The notes: generated by a model not told the origin, from the sequence alone. A DNA stretch of 8,188 nucleotides from CAYJWS01 sp964373925 (GCA_964373925.1 CAYJWS010000053.1:1-8188); one strand, 5' to 3'; shown: positions 1 to 5,287, counted from the first letter of the stretch. Translations and numbers: made by a program.

Positions 1-2
1 TT

Positions 3-140
3 ATTATCATATCCGTCTTGGGACAGGTCATTCTCTTGCATATACATACCGTGAGCGCGCTTGTTAGGGCTACGCAAGGAGTGCGCCTCATGAAGTTTAA
101 AGAAGAGGACGATGGAGTCGCCTCAACAACTTTTATTTGA
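3..140 (+). CDS. gyrA: DNA gyrase subunit A, C-terminal fragment (5' end outside window)
   Basis: The frame is open from the window edge to TGA at 138-140 and encodes 45 residues. It matches the final blade of the GyrA C-terminal beta-pinwheel: a GQVI strand, then RATQGVRLMKFK, then acidic residues and a VAS strand. The RATQGVR(L/V)M(R/K) pattern is a recurring signature of GyrA/ParC C-terminal domains, which wrap DNA during negative supercoiling. The protein ends right after the VASTTFI strand, without the long acidic tail seen in some gyrases. Residues IL replace the usual IR after GQV, a minor divergence. Because only the tail is visible, a ParC-like paralogue cannot be fully excluded. Gyrase is favoured because the TQGVR motif is best known there. 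Confidence 0.82.
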   Translation: MIISVLGQVILLHIHTVSALVRATQGVRLMKFKEEDDGVASTTFI

Positions 141-149
141 ATTTGAGAT

Positions 150-178
150 TTGCAAAAAAATGAAAAATAGGTTATAAT
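150..178 (+). promoter_or_regulatory. Sigma70-like promoter for rpmF-nusB
   Basis: A -35 box TTGCAA (150-155) and a perfect -10 box TATAAT (173-178) are separated by 17 bp. The predicted start near 185 leaves a leader of about 38 nt before the rpmF ATG. The leader has no Shine-Dalgarno sequence. No convincing terminator follows the gyrA stop, so some readthrough is possible. Confidence 0.75.
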
Positions 179-222
179 CTTTTTTAGCTTGTCTGGATTT
201 ATTCATAATGCATTTTTGATAT

Positions 223-429
223 ATGCCAGTTCCACCAAAACGCAGATCATCATCAAAATTGAGAAGGACGCGCGCGCATAATGCCTTGAAAAAAGTGAAG
301 CTTTTTGTATGTTCTCATTGCAAAAAAATGATTCTTCCCCATCAGGTCTGCCCTTTTTGTGGCTATTACAAAGGAAGAGAAGTCATTCGTCTTGGCAAAA
401 TAAAAACACCTGCCGAGAAAACGAAATAA
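223..429 (+). CDS. rpmF: 50S ribosomal protein L32 (zinc-ribbon form)
   Basis: This 68-residue basic protein is a structural component of the large ribosomal subunit. The N-terminus has the L32 pattern: MPVPPKRRSS, then an Arg-rich stretch with RAH at 17-19. A complete four-cysteine zinc ribbon follows at Cys30, Cys33, Cys43 and Cys46, in the order CSHC then CPFCG. It is therefore the zinc-binding (C+) paralogue type. Length is normal for the family, at roughly 55-70 residues. The ATG at 223 gives the conserved MPVPP/MAVPK-like start. There is no recognisable ribosome binding site. nusB starts 16 nt after the stop, and the two genes probably share the promoter at 150-178. Confidence 0.96.
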   Translation: MPVPPKRRSSSKLRRTRAHNALKKVKLFVCSHCKKMILPHQVCPFCGYYKGREVIRLGKIKTPAEKTK

Positions 430-445
430 ACAAAGATCTTTTTCT

Positions 446-907
446 ATGTCTAACAGACATCTCGCAAGAACCATCGCACTTCAAACTCTTTATGAGTGGG
501 ATTTTAACGAGCAGAACTCAAGCCTTATTCAGAAGGTTTTAAAGAGAAATATGGGTGAATTCGCGCCGGATTTTGACGATAATCAATTCAGCGAAAATCT
601 TGTTGACGGAGTCATTAAAAATATTATAAAGATTGATAAAGAAATATCAAATCATGCTCCGGAATGGCCGCTTGACCAGATTACTATTATTGACAGGAAT
701 GTATTGCGAATAGGAATTTATGAGATGAAATATGATGACGACATTCCTGACAAAGTGGCAATTAATGAGGCTATTGAGCTCGCAAAAGCCTTTGGTGGAG
801 AGTCTTCAGGAAGATTTGTGAATGGCGTTTTGGGAACAATATATAAAGAAATTGCGGGAGAAGAAAAATTGAAAAAAGAGAACGATAGAGTGAAATCCGA
901 AAAATAA
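446..907 (+). CDS. nusB: Transcription antitermination factor NusB
   Basis: NusB is an all-helical RNA-binding protein. With NusE (S10) it binds boxA of rRNA leaders and supports antitermination. The 153-residue product has the three expected blocks. These are ARTIALQTLYEWDF at 7-20; the block at 73-94 (EWPLDQITIIDRNVLRIGIYEM), running on to VAINEAIELAKAFGG at 104-118; and SGRFVNGVLG at 121-130. A charged Lys/Glu tail follows, which is common. Length is usual for the family. It lies 16 nt downstream of rpmF with no SD sequence. The next gene, rnc, is 85 nt away, so rRNA synthesis and processing functions are grouped. Confidence 0.96.
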   Translation: MSNRHLARTIALQTLYEWDFNEQNSSLIQKVLKRNMGEFAPDFDDNQFSENLVDGVIKNIIKIDKEISNHAPEWPLDQITIIDRNVLRIGIYEMKYDDDIPDKVAINEAIELAKAFGGESSGRFVNGVLGTIYKEIAGEEKLKKENDRVKSEK

Positions 908-967
908 AATATGCTAATCATTTTTATCTGGAATATGAAATTCGAAATAAGCGCATGGCCTATTTCA

Positions 968-992
968 GGTTTTATGCTCCAGAACCCTTTTT
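968..992 (+). terminator. Weak terminator/attenuator-like hairpin before rnc
   Basis: A 6-bp stem, GGTTTT (968-973) with AGAACC (981-986), contains one G-U pair and a 7-nt loop. It is followed by CTTTTT (987-992), which runs directly into the rnc ATG. The stem is short, so termination would be partial at best. It could also be a processing or autoregulatory structure, since E. coli RNase III cleaves its own leader. Confidence 0.3.
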
Positions 993-1691
993 ATGTTTAT
1001 GGAGAATTTTTTAGATATAGAAAAATTACTAAAGGTAAAATTTAAAAATAAAGATATTATCCAGCAGGCTTTGGTGCACCGTTCTTATTTAAACGAGAAC
1101 CCGTCGTATCACCTTGATCATAACGAACGGCTGGAATTTTTGGGAGACGCGGTGCTTGAGCTTGTGGTGACGGAATATCTTTATAATAATTATCCAAATC
1201 CCGAGGGAGAACTCACTAATTGGAGGGCAAGCCTTGTAAACAGCAAGATGCTTGCCAAGATCGCCCAAAAGCTCAATATTGAAAAATACATTTTTTTAAG
1301 CAAGGGCGAGTCAAAAGACAAAGACAGTAAGGCGAGGCAATATATTTTAGCAAATGCCTTGGAGGCGATTATCGGGGCGATGTATCTGGACAGGGGGTAT
1401 GATGTAGTTTCTGATTTTATCTCTTGGAGCATACTCAAAGAGCTACCAAATATTTTAAAAAATCATCTCTATCTTGATCCTAAGAGCAGGTTTCAAGAGG
1501 TCGCGCAGGAGCAGTTTGGCACCACGCCGACCTATAAAGTGCTCACGGAAAGTGGTCCGGACCACGATAAGATATTTAAAGTAGGCCTCTATCTCGGCGA
1601 GACGCTTGTATCTTGTGGCGCGGGCACGAGCAAGCGCGAGGCGCAAGAAGATGCCGCGGCAGCGGGACTTAAAAAAAAGAAATGGAAGTAA
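993..1691 (+). CDS. rnc: Ribonuclease III
   Basis: This is an endonuclease for double-stranded RNA, used for 16S/23S rRNA precursor processing and mRNA turnover. The 232-residue product has a catalytic domain at about 5-150 and a dsRNA-binding domain at about 163-231. The signature NERLEFLGDAV is at 44-54, with metal ligands Glu48 and Asp52. In the second active-site helix Glu124 (E. coli Glu117) is present. Asn121 stands where E. coli has Asp114, a variant I recall from other bacterial lineages. The dsRBD shows RFQEVAQEQFG and the closing SKREAQEDAAAAGLKK. ATG 993 or the in-frame ATG 999 could be the start; neither has an upstream SD, and a GGAG lies just after 999. Length is normal. Confidence 0.96.
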   Translation: MFMENFLDIEKLLKVKFKNKDIIQQALVHRSYLNENPSYHLDHNERLEFLGDAVLELVVTEYLYNNYPNPEGELTNWRASLVNSKMLAKIAQKLNIEKYIFLSKGESKDKDSKARQYILANALEAIIGAMYLDRGYDVVSDFISWSILKELPNILKNHLYLDPKSRFQEVAQEQFGTTPTYKVLTESGPDHDKIFKVGLYLGETLVSCGAGTSKREAQEDAAAAGLKKKKWK

Positions 1692-1773
1692 GTTAGCTTC
1701 TTAGCTGGTTAGCTTCTTAGCTTTTTAGGAAAAAATTTAAACGCCTAATAAGCTAAAAAGCTAATAAGCTAAC
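1692..1773. repeat. Inverted array of an 8-bp TTAGCTNN unit between rnc and pilT
   Basis: Immediately after the rnc stop the left arm (1692-1729) runs GTTAGCTTC-TTAGCTGG-TTAGCTTC-TTAGCTTT-TTAGG, an 8-bp period with core TTAGCT. The right arm (1744-1773) carries the complementary units (TAAGCTAA, AAAGCTAA, TAAGCTAA) and ends eight bases before the pilT ATG. Positions 1708-1728 pair with 1753-1773 with a single mismatch, so the RNA should form a long hairpin. It may act as a terminator, a stabiliser or a mobile short palindrome. Nothing in it looks coding. Confidence 0.8.
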
Positions 1774-1781
1774 ATTCAAAT

Positions 1782-2822
1782 ATGAACATAAACGATCTTT
1801 TTAAAATCGCAGTTGAAAAAGAAGCGTCAGATCTTCATATTGTAGTAGGGATGCCGCCTATTCTTCGTATTGACGGAAATCTGCATGAAATTGAAAATAC
1901 CTCTGTGCTTGAACAGAAGCCCGCGCAAGAGCTTATTTTTTCAATACTTTCCGAAAAGCAGAAAGATATTTTTATTCGCGAGCGCGAACTCGATATTTCA
2001 TACGACATAAAAAACGTTTCAAGATTCAGGGTTAACTTGCATTGGGAAAAAGATAATGTCGGTATGGTAGCGCGCGTGATATCAAAAAAGATTCCAAGCA
2101 TGAAGGACTTGGGGCTTACTAATGTTGTGTTTGATCTTGTGAATTTAAACCAAGGACTTATTATTATTACTGGTCCGACTGGTTGCGGAAAATCTACAAC
2201 TTTAGCCGCGATGATTGATTATATTAATTCGAGCAAGTCGGCTAATATTATTACTCTTGAAGATCCTATTGAATTTATTTTTAAGCCCAAAAAGAGCATT
2301 ATAAAACAAAGGCAGCTTACTACCGACATGCTTTCGTTTAATAACGCGCTAGTACATGTTTTGCGTCAGGATCCTAACGTGATTATGGTGGGGGAGATGA
2401 GAGATTTAGAAACCATTGGCGCTACCATTACTTTAGCTGAAACAGGACATCTGGTACTGGGAACACTCCATACGCATAATGCCTCCCAAACTATTGATCG
2501 TATTATCGATATCTTTCCCTCGCACCAACAACAGCAGATACGACTTCAGCTTTCCATTACTCTTCGAGGGATCATCTCACAGAGGCTTTTGCCCAAAATT
2601 GGCGGCGGACGCGTTGCTACTCGGGAAATTCTCATTAATTCTCCGGCAGTAGCAAATCTTATACGTGAAAATAAAATCGCGCAAATTCGCACCGTGCTTC
2701 AAACAAGCGCGGAAGAAGGCATGGTTACCATGGACCAAGATATTATTAATCTCTATCAGGGAGGAATGATAAATAAGGAAACAGCGCAGTTTCATATGCT
2801 TAATCCAGAACTCTTACAGTAA
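1782..2822 (+). CDS. pilT: Type IV pilus retraction ATPase PilT
   Basis: PilT is a hexameric cytoplasmic motor that depolymerises type IV pili, driving twitching, surface contact and DNA uptake. The 346-residue product has the N-terminal PAS-like domain, with EASDLHIVVGMPPILRIDG at 14-32. The RecA-like core follows: Walker A GPTGCGKST at 131-139, the Asp box ITLEDPIEF at 157-165, Walker B NVIMVGEMRD at 199-208, and the His box at 222-233 (GHLVLGTLHTHN). The C-terminal NLIRENKIAQI (292-302) resembles the AIRNLIRE retraction motif of PilT, which supports PilT over PilB. Length is typical. It follows the TTAGCT hairpin and has no SD sequence. It may belong to the upstream operon or have its own start; no strong promoter is visible. 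Confidence 0.94.
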   Translation: MNINDLFKIAVEKEASDLHIVVGMPPILRIDGNLHEIENTSVLEQKPAQELIFSILSEKQKDIFIRERELDISYDIKNVSRFRVNLHWEKDNVGMVARVISKKIPSMKDLGLTNVVFDLVNLNQGLIIITGPTGCGKSTTLAAMIDYINSSKSANIITLEDPIEFIFKPKKSIIKQRQLTTDMLSFNNALVHVLRQDPNVIMVGEMRDLETIGATITLAETGHLVLGTLHTHNASQTIDRIIDIFPSHQQQQIRLQLSITLRGIISQRLLPKIGGGRVATREILINSPAVANLIRENKIAQIRTVLQTSAEEGMVTMDQDIINLYQGGMINKETAQFHMLNPELLQ

Positions 2823-2850
2823 TATTTTTATGAAATTGATACAGAAATAC

Positions 2851-2884
2851 ATGGCGCCCTTGAAGTTTTCGGGGCGTCATTTGC
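2851..2884 (+). terminator. Terminator-like hairpin after pilT
   Basis: ATGGCGCCC (2851-2859) pairs with GGGCGTCAT (2872-2880) through nine positions, one of them G-U. T2860-G2871 and a small inner GAA/TTC stem extend it. It lies 28 nt after the pilT stop. The following T-run is poor (TTTG), so termination efficiency is uncertain even though the stem is strong. Confidence 0.5.
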
Positions 2885-2936
2885 CATAGTAGAGGAATTT
2901 CGTTACACTTCAAAATATTTGTACGCACCCATGGTG

Positions 2937-2963
2937 TCCTCCTACGCCAAGGCTTCGGGAGGA
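2937..2963. repeat. GC-rich hairpin element, copy 1
   Basis: TCCTCC (2937-2942) pairs perfectly with GGAGGA (2958-2963). Inside are TACG, a short GC/GC stem around a CAAG loop, and TTCG. The same plan occurs at 5255-5280, with base changes that keep the stem paired. It is bracketed by two smaller hairpins: CACC-CAT-GGTG (2926-2936) and TCACC-CGTT-GGTGA (2964-2977). Confidence 0.6.
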
Positions 2964-2992
2964 TCACCCGTTGGTGAAAATGGATAGAATGT

Positions 2993-3116
2993 GAGGTCTC
3001 CTGCCCGCCATAGCCTATGCCCCTATAGCTCAATGGATAGAGCATTGGTCTTCGGAACCAGTGATGGGGGTTCGAATCCCTCTGGGGGCAAAGGCGATGG
3101 CAGGCGGGTCGGCCTC
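2993..3116 (+). repeat. Inverted repeat enclosing the tRNA-Arg gene
   Basis: Positions 3000-3016 (CCTGCCCGCCATAGCCT) pair with 3092-3108 (AGGCGATGGCAGGCGGG) at 15 of 17 positions, counting one G-U. After a small internal loop, GAGG (2993-2996) pairs with CCTC (3113-3116). In a transcript this coaxially extends the tRNA acceptor stem on both sides. It may help RNase P and 3' processing enzymes, or it may be a GC-rich palindrome that landed around the tRNA. Confidence 0.65.
3019..3090 (+). tRNA. tRNA-Arg (anticodon TCG)
   Basis: A full 72-nt cloverleaf can be drawn. The acceptor stem GCCCCTA/TGGGGGC (3019-3025 and 3083-3089) includes one T-G pair and is followed by discriminator A3090. The D stem GCTC/GAGC has an 8-nt loop AATGGATA. 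The anticodon stem TTGGT/ACCAG has loop CTTCGGA, with anticodon TCG at 3052-3054. The variable loop is TGAT, and the T arm is GGGGG-TTCGAAT-CCCTC. Anticodon UCG reads CGA and, by wobble, other CGN codons. CCA is not encoded (AAG follows), so a CCA-adding enzyme must finish the tRNA. Confidence 0.96.
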
Positions 3117-3203
3117 CTTAGTTCCATTCAAAGTAGGTTCGCGCGAAGTGTATAATTACAGCATAAGATTTATAGATTCTCCGCCACGCCAATTATGTTT
3201 TAT

Positions 3204-3232
3204 TTGCTAAACATTGAAAATATTGTTATAAT
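3204..3232 (+). promoter_or_regulatory. Promoter giving a probable leaderless mntA mRNA
   Basis: TTGCTA (3204-3209) and TATAAT (3227-3232) are spaced by 17 bp. The -10 box ends only 6 nt before the mntA ATG at 3239, so transcription should start at or within a base or two of the ATG. No SD could be present in the mRNA. A second TATAAT at 3151-3156 lacks a good -35 box. Confidence 0.65.
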
Positions 3233-3238
3233 TTTCTT

Positions 3239-3526
3239 ATGATAAAAAGAAAATATCTCAAAAAAATTACAAATACCATTTATCGCATTCAGCCAAGTAA
3301 AAATACTCAATTTTTTATTTATGGTTCAAGTTTAATAAAAAAACGATTCGGCGATGTAGATTTGGGTATTATGGGTGATGTTAAAGTGGGTGATATTAAT
3401 AAATTAAAAGAGGAATTTACGAATTCCACCTTGCCATATTTTGTTGATGTGGTAAATTTTAATAAAGTTTCAAAAACCTTTAAAGAAAATGTTTTTAATA
3501 ATAAAATTGTATGGATAAAACATTAA
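3239..3526 (+). CDS. mntA: MntA-type minimal nucleotidyltransferase antitoxin
   Basis: This 95-residue protein has a small DNA-polymerase-beta-like nucleotidyltransferase fold. Gly29-Ser30 and the acidic pair Asp39-x-Asp41 (GSS...GDVDLG) form the active-site motif, and Asp70 in FVDVVNF is the likely third metal ligand. In characterised HEPN/MNT pairs the MNT protein neutralises the HEPN RNase by adding AMP to a tyrosine beside its active site. The GS-to-DxD gap is 8 residues; the well-known form has about 10, so this is a compact variant. The gene starts directly at its predicted transcription start. It overlaps the hepT start by 16 nt, which suggests translational coupling. The product is cytoplasmic, with no signal or membrane segment. 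Confidence 0.85.
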   Translation: MIKRKYLKKITNTIYRIQPSKNTQFFIYGSSLIKKRFGDVDLGIMGDVKVGDINKLKEEFTNSTLPYFVDVVNFNKVSKTFKENVFNNKIVWIKH

Positions 3527-3903
3527 AATTAAAATTGCGGGAGTTTCAAAAAGCCATTAATAGTTTAAAAAAGGCACTTCAAGCGCCCCAAAATGATCTG
3601 ATAAGAGATTCTACTATTAAGCGGTTTGAATATACTTTTGAGTTATTATGGAAAACTACAAAAATATATTTAGCCGCCACTTTTGGAGTTGATATATTTT
3701 CCCCCAAAGAGTGCTTTCGGGAATTGCGCCGGAATCAAAAAATTTCTGACATAGACACCGAGGGTTTATTAAAAATGGCTGATGATAGAAATGAAATCAT
3801 TCATACTTATAATGAAAAATTTGCCGATGAGTTGTATTTAATAATTAAAAAAGATCATTATTTGTTGATAGAAATGGTTTATAAAATTTTATCTCAAATG
3901 TAA
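3511..3903 (+). CDS. hepT: HepT-type HEPN RNase toxin (HI0074 family)
   Basis: This 130-residue all-helical HEPN protein belongs to the family annotated as nucleotidyltransferase substrate-binding (HI0074). The helix at 36-55 with RFEYTFELLWKTTK is typical. The catalytic motif is intact: Arg93-Asn-Glu-Ile-Ile-His98-Thr-Tyr100, that is R-X4-H-X-Y, preceded by MADD. HEPN dimers with this motif cut RNA. In the studied HepT/MntA system the Tyr of H-X-Y is the residue AMPylated by the antitoxin, so Tyr100 is the predicted target. ATG 3511 lies within the end of mntA and has no SD, so expression is probably coupled. The next gene begins 6 nt after the stop. The intact motifs in both partners suggest a functional toxin-antitoxin unit. 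Confidence 0.9.
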   Translation: MDKTLKLKLREFQKAINSLKKALQAPQNDLIRDSTIKRFEYTFELLWKTTKIYLAATFGVDIFSPKECFRELRRNQKISDIDTEGLLKMADDRNEIIHTYNEKFADELYLIIKKDHYLLIEMVYKILSQM

Positions 3904-3909
3904 TAGTTT

Positions 3910-4168
3910 ATGATTTTTTTTACCAAACATGCCAGAGATAAATTTGAGATATTAAAACGCCATAAATGTATCGTTACGGAACAACAGGTTTTGGTGACGG
4001 TTAATAATCCTGAAATAATTGACTACTCTCATTCGCCTTTAATAATCGCTCAATGTAGGATTGACAAAAACCATGTTCTGAGATTAGTATATAAAAAGCA
4101 AGGTCAGATATATTAAAATAATTACTTTTTATCCCGGAAGGAGAAAACAATATGAAAAAAACTTTTAA
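3910..4168 (+). pseudogene. DUF4258-like small protein, apparently frameshifted near its C-terminus
   Basis: The frame from ATG 3910 encodes 68 residues and stops at TAA 4114-4116. The N-terminal TKHARDKFEILKRH and the later VLRLVYKK resemble DUF4258 proteins, small alpha/beta proteins often found in toxin-antitoxin-like pairs. Family members usually continue with a strand ending in ITFYPGRR and a Tyr. That segment, YIKIITFYPGRRKQYEKNF, is encoded here in the +1 frame from 4109 to TAA 4166-4168. A one-base insertion, perhaps in the A5 run 4093-4097, would explain it. A sequencing error, true decay or translational frameshifting are the alternatives. The restored gene would overlap the DUF2283 start by 17 nt. 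It sits 6 nt after hepT. Confidence 0.7.
4138..4143 (+). promoter_or_regulatory. Strong Shine-Dalgarno site for the DUF2283 gene
   Basis: AAGGAG lies 8 nt before ATG 4152. It is the only convincing Shine-Dalgarno site seen in the window. It falls within the codons for Pro-Gly-Arg-Arg of the frameshifted upstream DUF4258 reading frame. Confidence 0.75.
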
Positions 4169-4400
4169 AAAAATTAAATTTAGTTATGAGCCAGAGGCGG
4201 ATGTTTTAATGTGGGAGATTACTCATAAGCCAATAGATTTTGCTAAAGAAATGGGCAATATCGTTGTTCATTTTACCAAAAACAACACTCCGGTTTTAAT
4301 TGAAATTTTGGAAGCTAGCAAATTTTTGGCAAAAGCTAAAAGTATCGTTAGCAAAGAAAGTAGAATGACTCTCAAGAAATCAGTGTTAGCTTCTTATTAA
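4152..4400 (+). CDS. DUF2283 domain small protein, probable partner of the DUF4258 gene
   Basis: This 82-residue protein matches the DUF2283 pattern. The N-terminal KIKFSYEPEADVLMWEI corresponds to the family's usual Y-(D/E)-x-E-x-D-x-L-Y start. The middle strand GNIVVHFTKNNTPVLIEILEASKFL corresponds to the usual G-x-x-V-D-x-D-x-x-G-x-x-V-G-I-E-I-L-x-A-S. No enzymatic activity is established for the family. Adjacent, overlapping DUF4258-DUF2283 gene pairs suggest a two-component, possibly toxin-antitoxin, module; that is inference. It is translated from a strong SD site. The last 25 residues are lysine-rich and beyond the conserved core. The stop region (4385-4396, GTTAGCTTCTTA) matches a piece of the TTAGCT repeat after rnc, so the tail may have been reshaped by that sequence. 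Confidence 0.82.
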   Translation: MKKTFKKIKFSYEPEADVLMWEITHKPIDFAKEMGNIVVHFTKNNTPVLIEILEASKFLAKAKSIVSKESRMTLKKSVLASY

Positions 4401-4408
4401 AAAACAGC

Positions 4409-4455
4409 CTTCCTGCCCTTGGCGAAAACCACGTTTTGGGGGAAGAAAATTTTTT
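4409..4455 (+). terminator. Possible hairpin terminator after DUF2283
   Basis: CTTCC (4409-4413), CCC (4416-4418) and AAAAC (4425-4429) can pair with GTTTT (4433-4437), GGG (4438-4440) and GGAAG (4441-4445). The stem is bulged on its left side and has a CAC loop. A T6 run at 4450-4455 follows four A's. The stem is imperfect, so the call is tentative. Confidence 0.35.
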
Positions 4456-4461
4456 AATCAT

Positions 4462-5181
4462 ATTATTTTAAAAAAGATAATATTAATTTTAGTTTTATTG
4501 ATTCTAATAGCTGGAATTGGGTTTTATTTTTATGGTTTACCACCTATAAAATATTGGACTAAAAACCCGACGAACTTTGAAGAATGTAAAGAGGCTACGC
4601 GAGGATTCATCATAAAAACATTGCCAGCTCAATGTGAGTTTCGAGGTCAAAATTTTGTAGATCAATCTTAGGGCCAAACTGGTATTCTCAATTCGCCATC
4701 TGGTCAAACTAGAACTCCTACGACAAATACTCTAAATACTCTCCCGAAATTTGTTTTTCAAGAGAATGGCGACGGTTGTGGAAATATATTTGTTCATAAA
4801 ATAAACAGTGACGATACTGTAGGAATTTCTGTATCTGCACAAAAAGACAAACTCGGCCTTTCGACGCAGGAGAAAACGTTCGAAGTAGGAAAAACTGAGG
4901 GTCTGAATATTGAAATACTTACGGGTCAACATATAGCGCGTTTGTATTGTAATGATATTGCTTATCCTGATCAGCCAAAGTCGAAAAAATTGATTGCCAA
5001 AAGTGGCAAGGCAATAATTAAAATTTCGAACATCGATAAATCCCTTCCCGAGTGGAGTGGAAACTACAAAGCGACTGTTATTTTGAAAGATGTTCATTTT
5101 TTTGACGAGAATGGTAATGATGTTGGAATAGTTGACGATCTCATGTTTAAAGATATAACTGTCGGTTGGTTAGCTGGTTAA
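4462..5181 (+). pseudogene. Membrane-anchored extracytoplasmic protein broken by an in-frame TAG
   Basis: One reading frame runs from about 4390 to TAA 5179-5181 and is interrupted only by TAG at 4669-4671. The upstream part has Lys-Lys followed by a hydrophobic segment (4477-4533), the likely membrane anchor or signal. A compact segment then carries Cys at 4585 and 4633 in NFEEC...QCEFRGQNFVDQS. The TAG falls between DQS and GQTG, in a Gln-rich context, so CAG to TAG is the simplest lesion. Next come a Pro/Ser/Thr/Gln linker (4672-4746) and a probably beta-rich domain with Cys at 4777 and 4948. There is no ATG between 4390 and the TAG in this frame; TTG 4498 is the only usual alternative, so the 5' end is probably damaged too. 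I do not recognise the downstream domain. Function unknown. Confidence 0.7.
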
Positions 5182-5217
5182 TTCTTTAAAATTCTGACGC
5201 CAAAGAAGAACTTGTCA

Positions 5218-5280
5218 TGCCAGAGGCAGATCCGCCTCGGGCGGAAAATTATCATCCACCTTCGCTAAAGCTACGGTGGA
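5218..5280. repeat. Tandem of three GC-rich hairpins, including element copy 2
   Basis: Three hairpins stand in a row: TGCC-AGA-GGCA (5218-5228), TCCGCC-TCG-GGCGGA (5231-5245), and a 26-nt element at 5255-5280 with the outer stem TCCACC/GGTGGA. Inside the third is a GC/GC stem with loop TAAA flanked by TTC and TAC, the same plan as 2937-2963. GAGGC (5223-5227) can alternatively pair with GCCTC (5234-5238). The array lies in the spacer between converging transcription units. Confidence 0.65.
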
Positions 5281-5287
5281 CAGGTCG

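Noticed and set aside
1353..1364. RNase III inactive because Asn121 replaces the Asp114 equivalent
   Set aside because: The essential Glu48, Asp52 and Glu124 are present, and Asn at this position is, as far as I recall, tolerated in other bacterial RNase III proteins.
1692..1773. CRISPR array
   Set aside because: The repeated unit is only 8 bp with no spacers, and the arms are inverted, which is not CRISPR architecture.
2830..2889. A 19-codon ATG-to-TAG frame after pilT
   Set aside because: It lies across the terminator-like hairpin, has no SD, and shows no recognisable motif.
3019..4400. Integrated element using the tRNA-Arg 3' end as an attachment site
   Set aside because: I saw no repeat of the tRNA 3' sequence downstream and no integrase gene in the window.
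4669..4671. UAG recoded as an amino acid
   Set aside because: It is one isolated case in a gene that also lacks an ATG. The other genes are intact with standard stops, so mutation or error is simpler.
4732..5097. Minus-strand open frame opposite the broken secreted-protein gene
   Set aside because: The plus-strand frame reads coherently through the region, with anchor, linker and Cys-containing domain. The antisense frame shows no motif.
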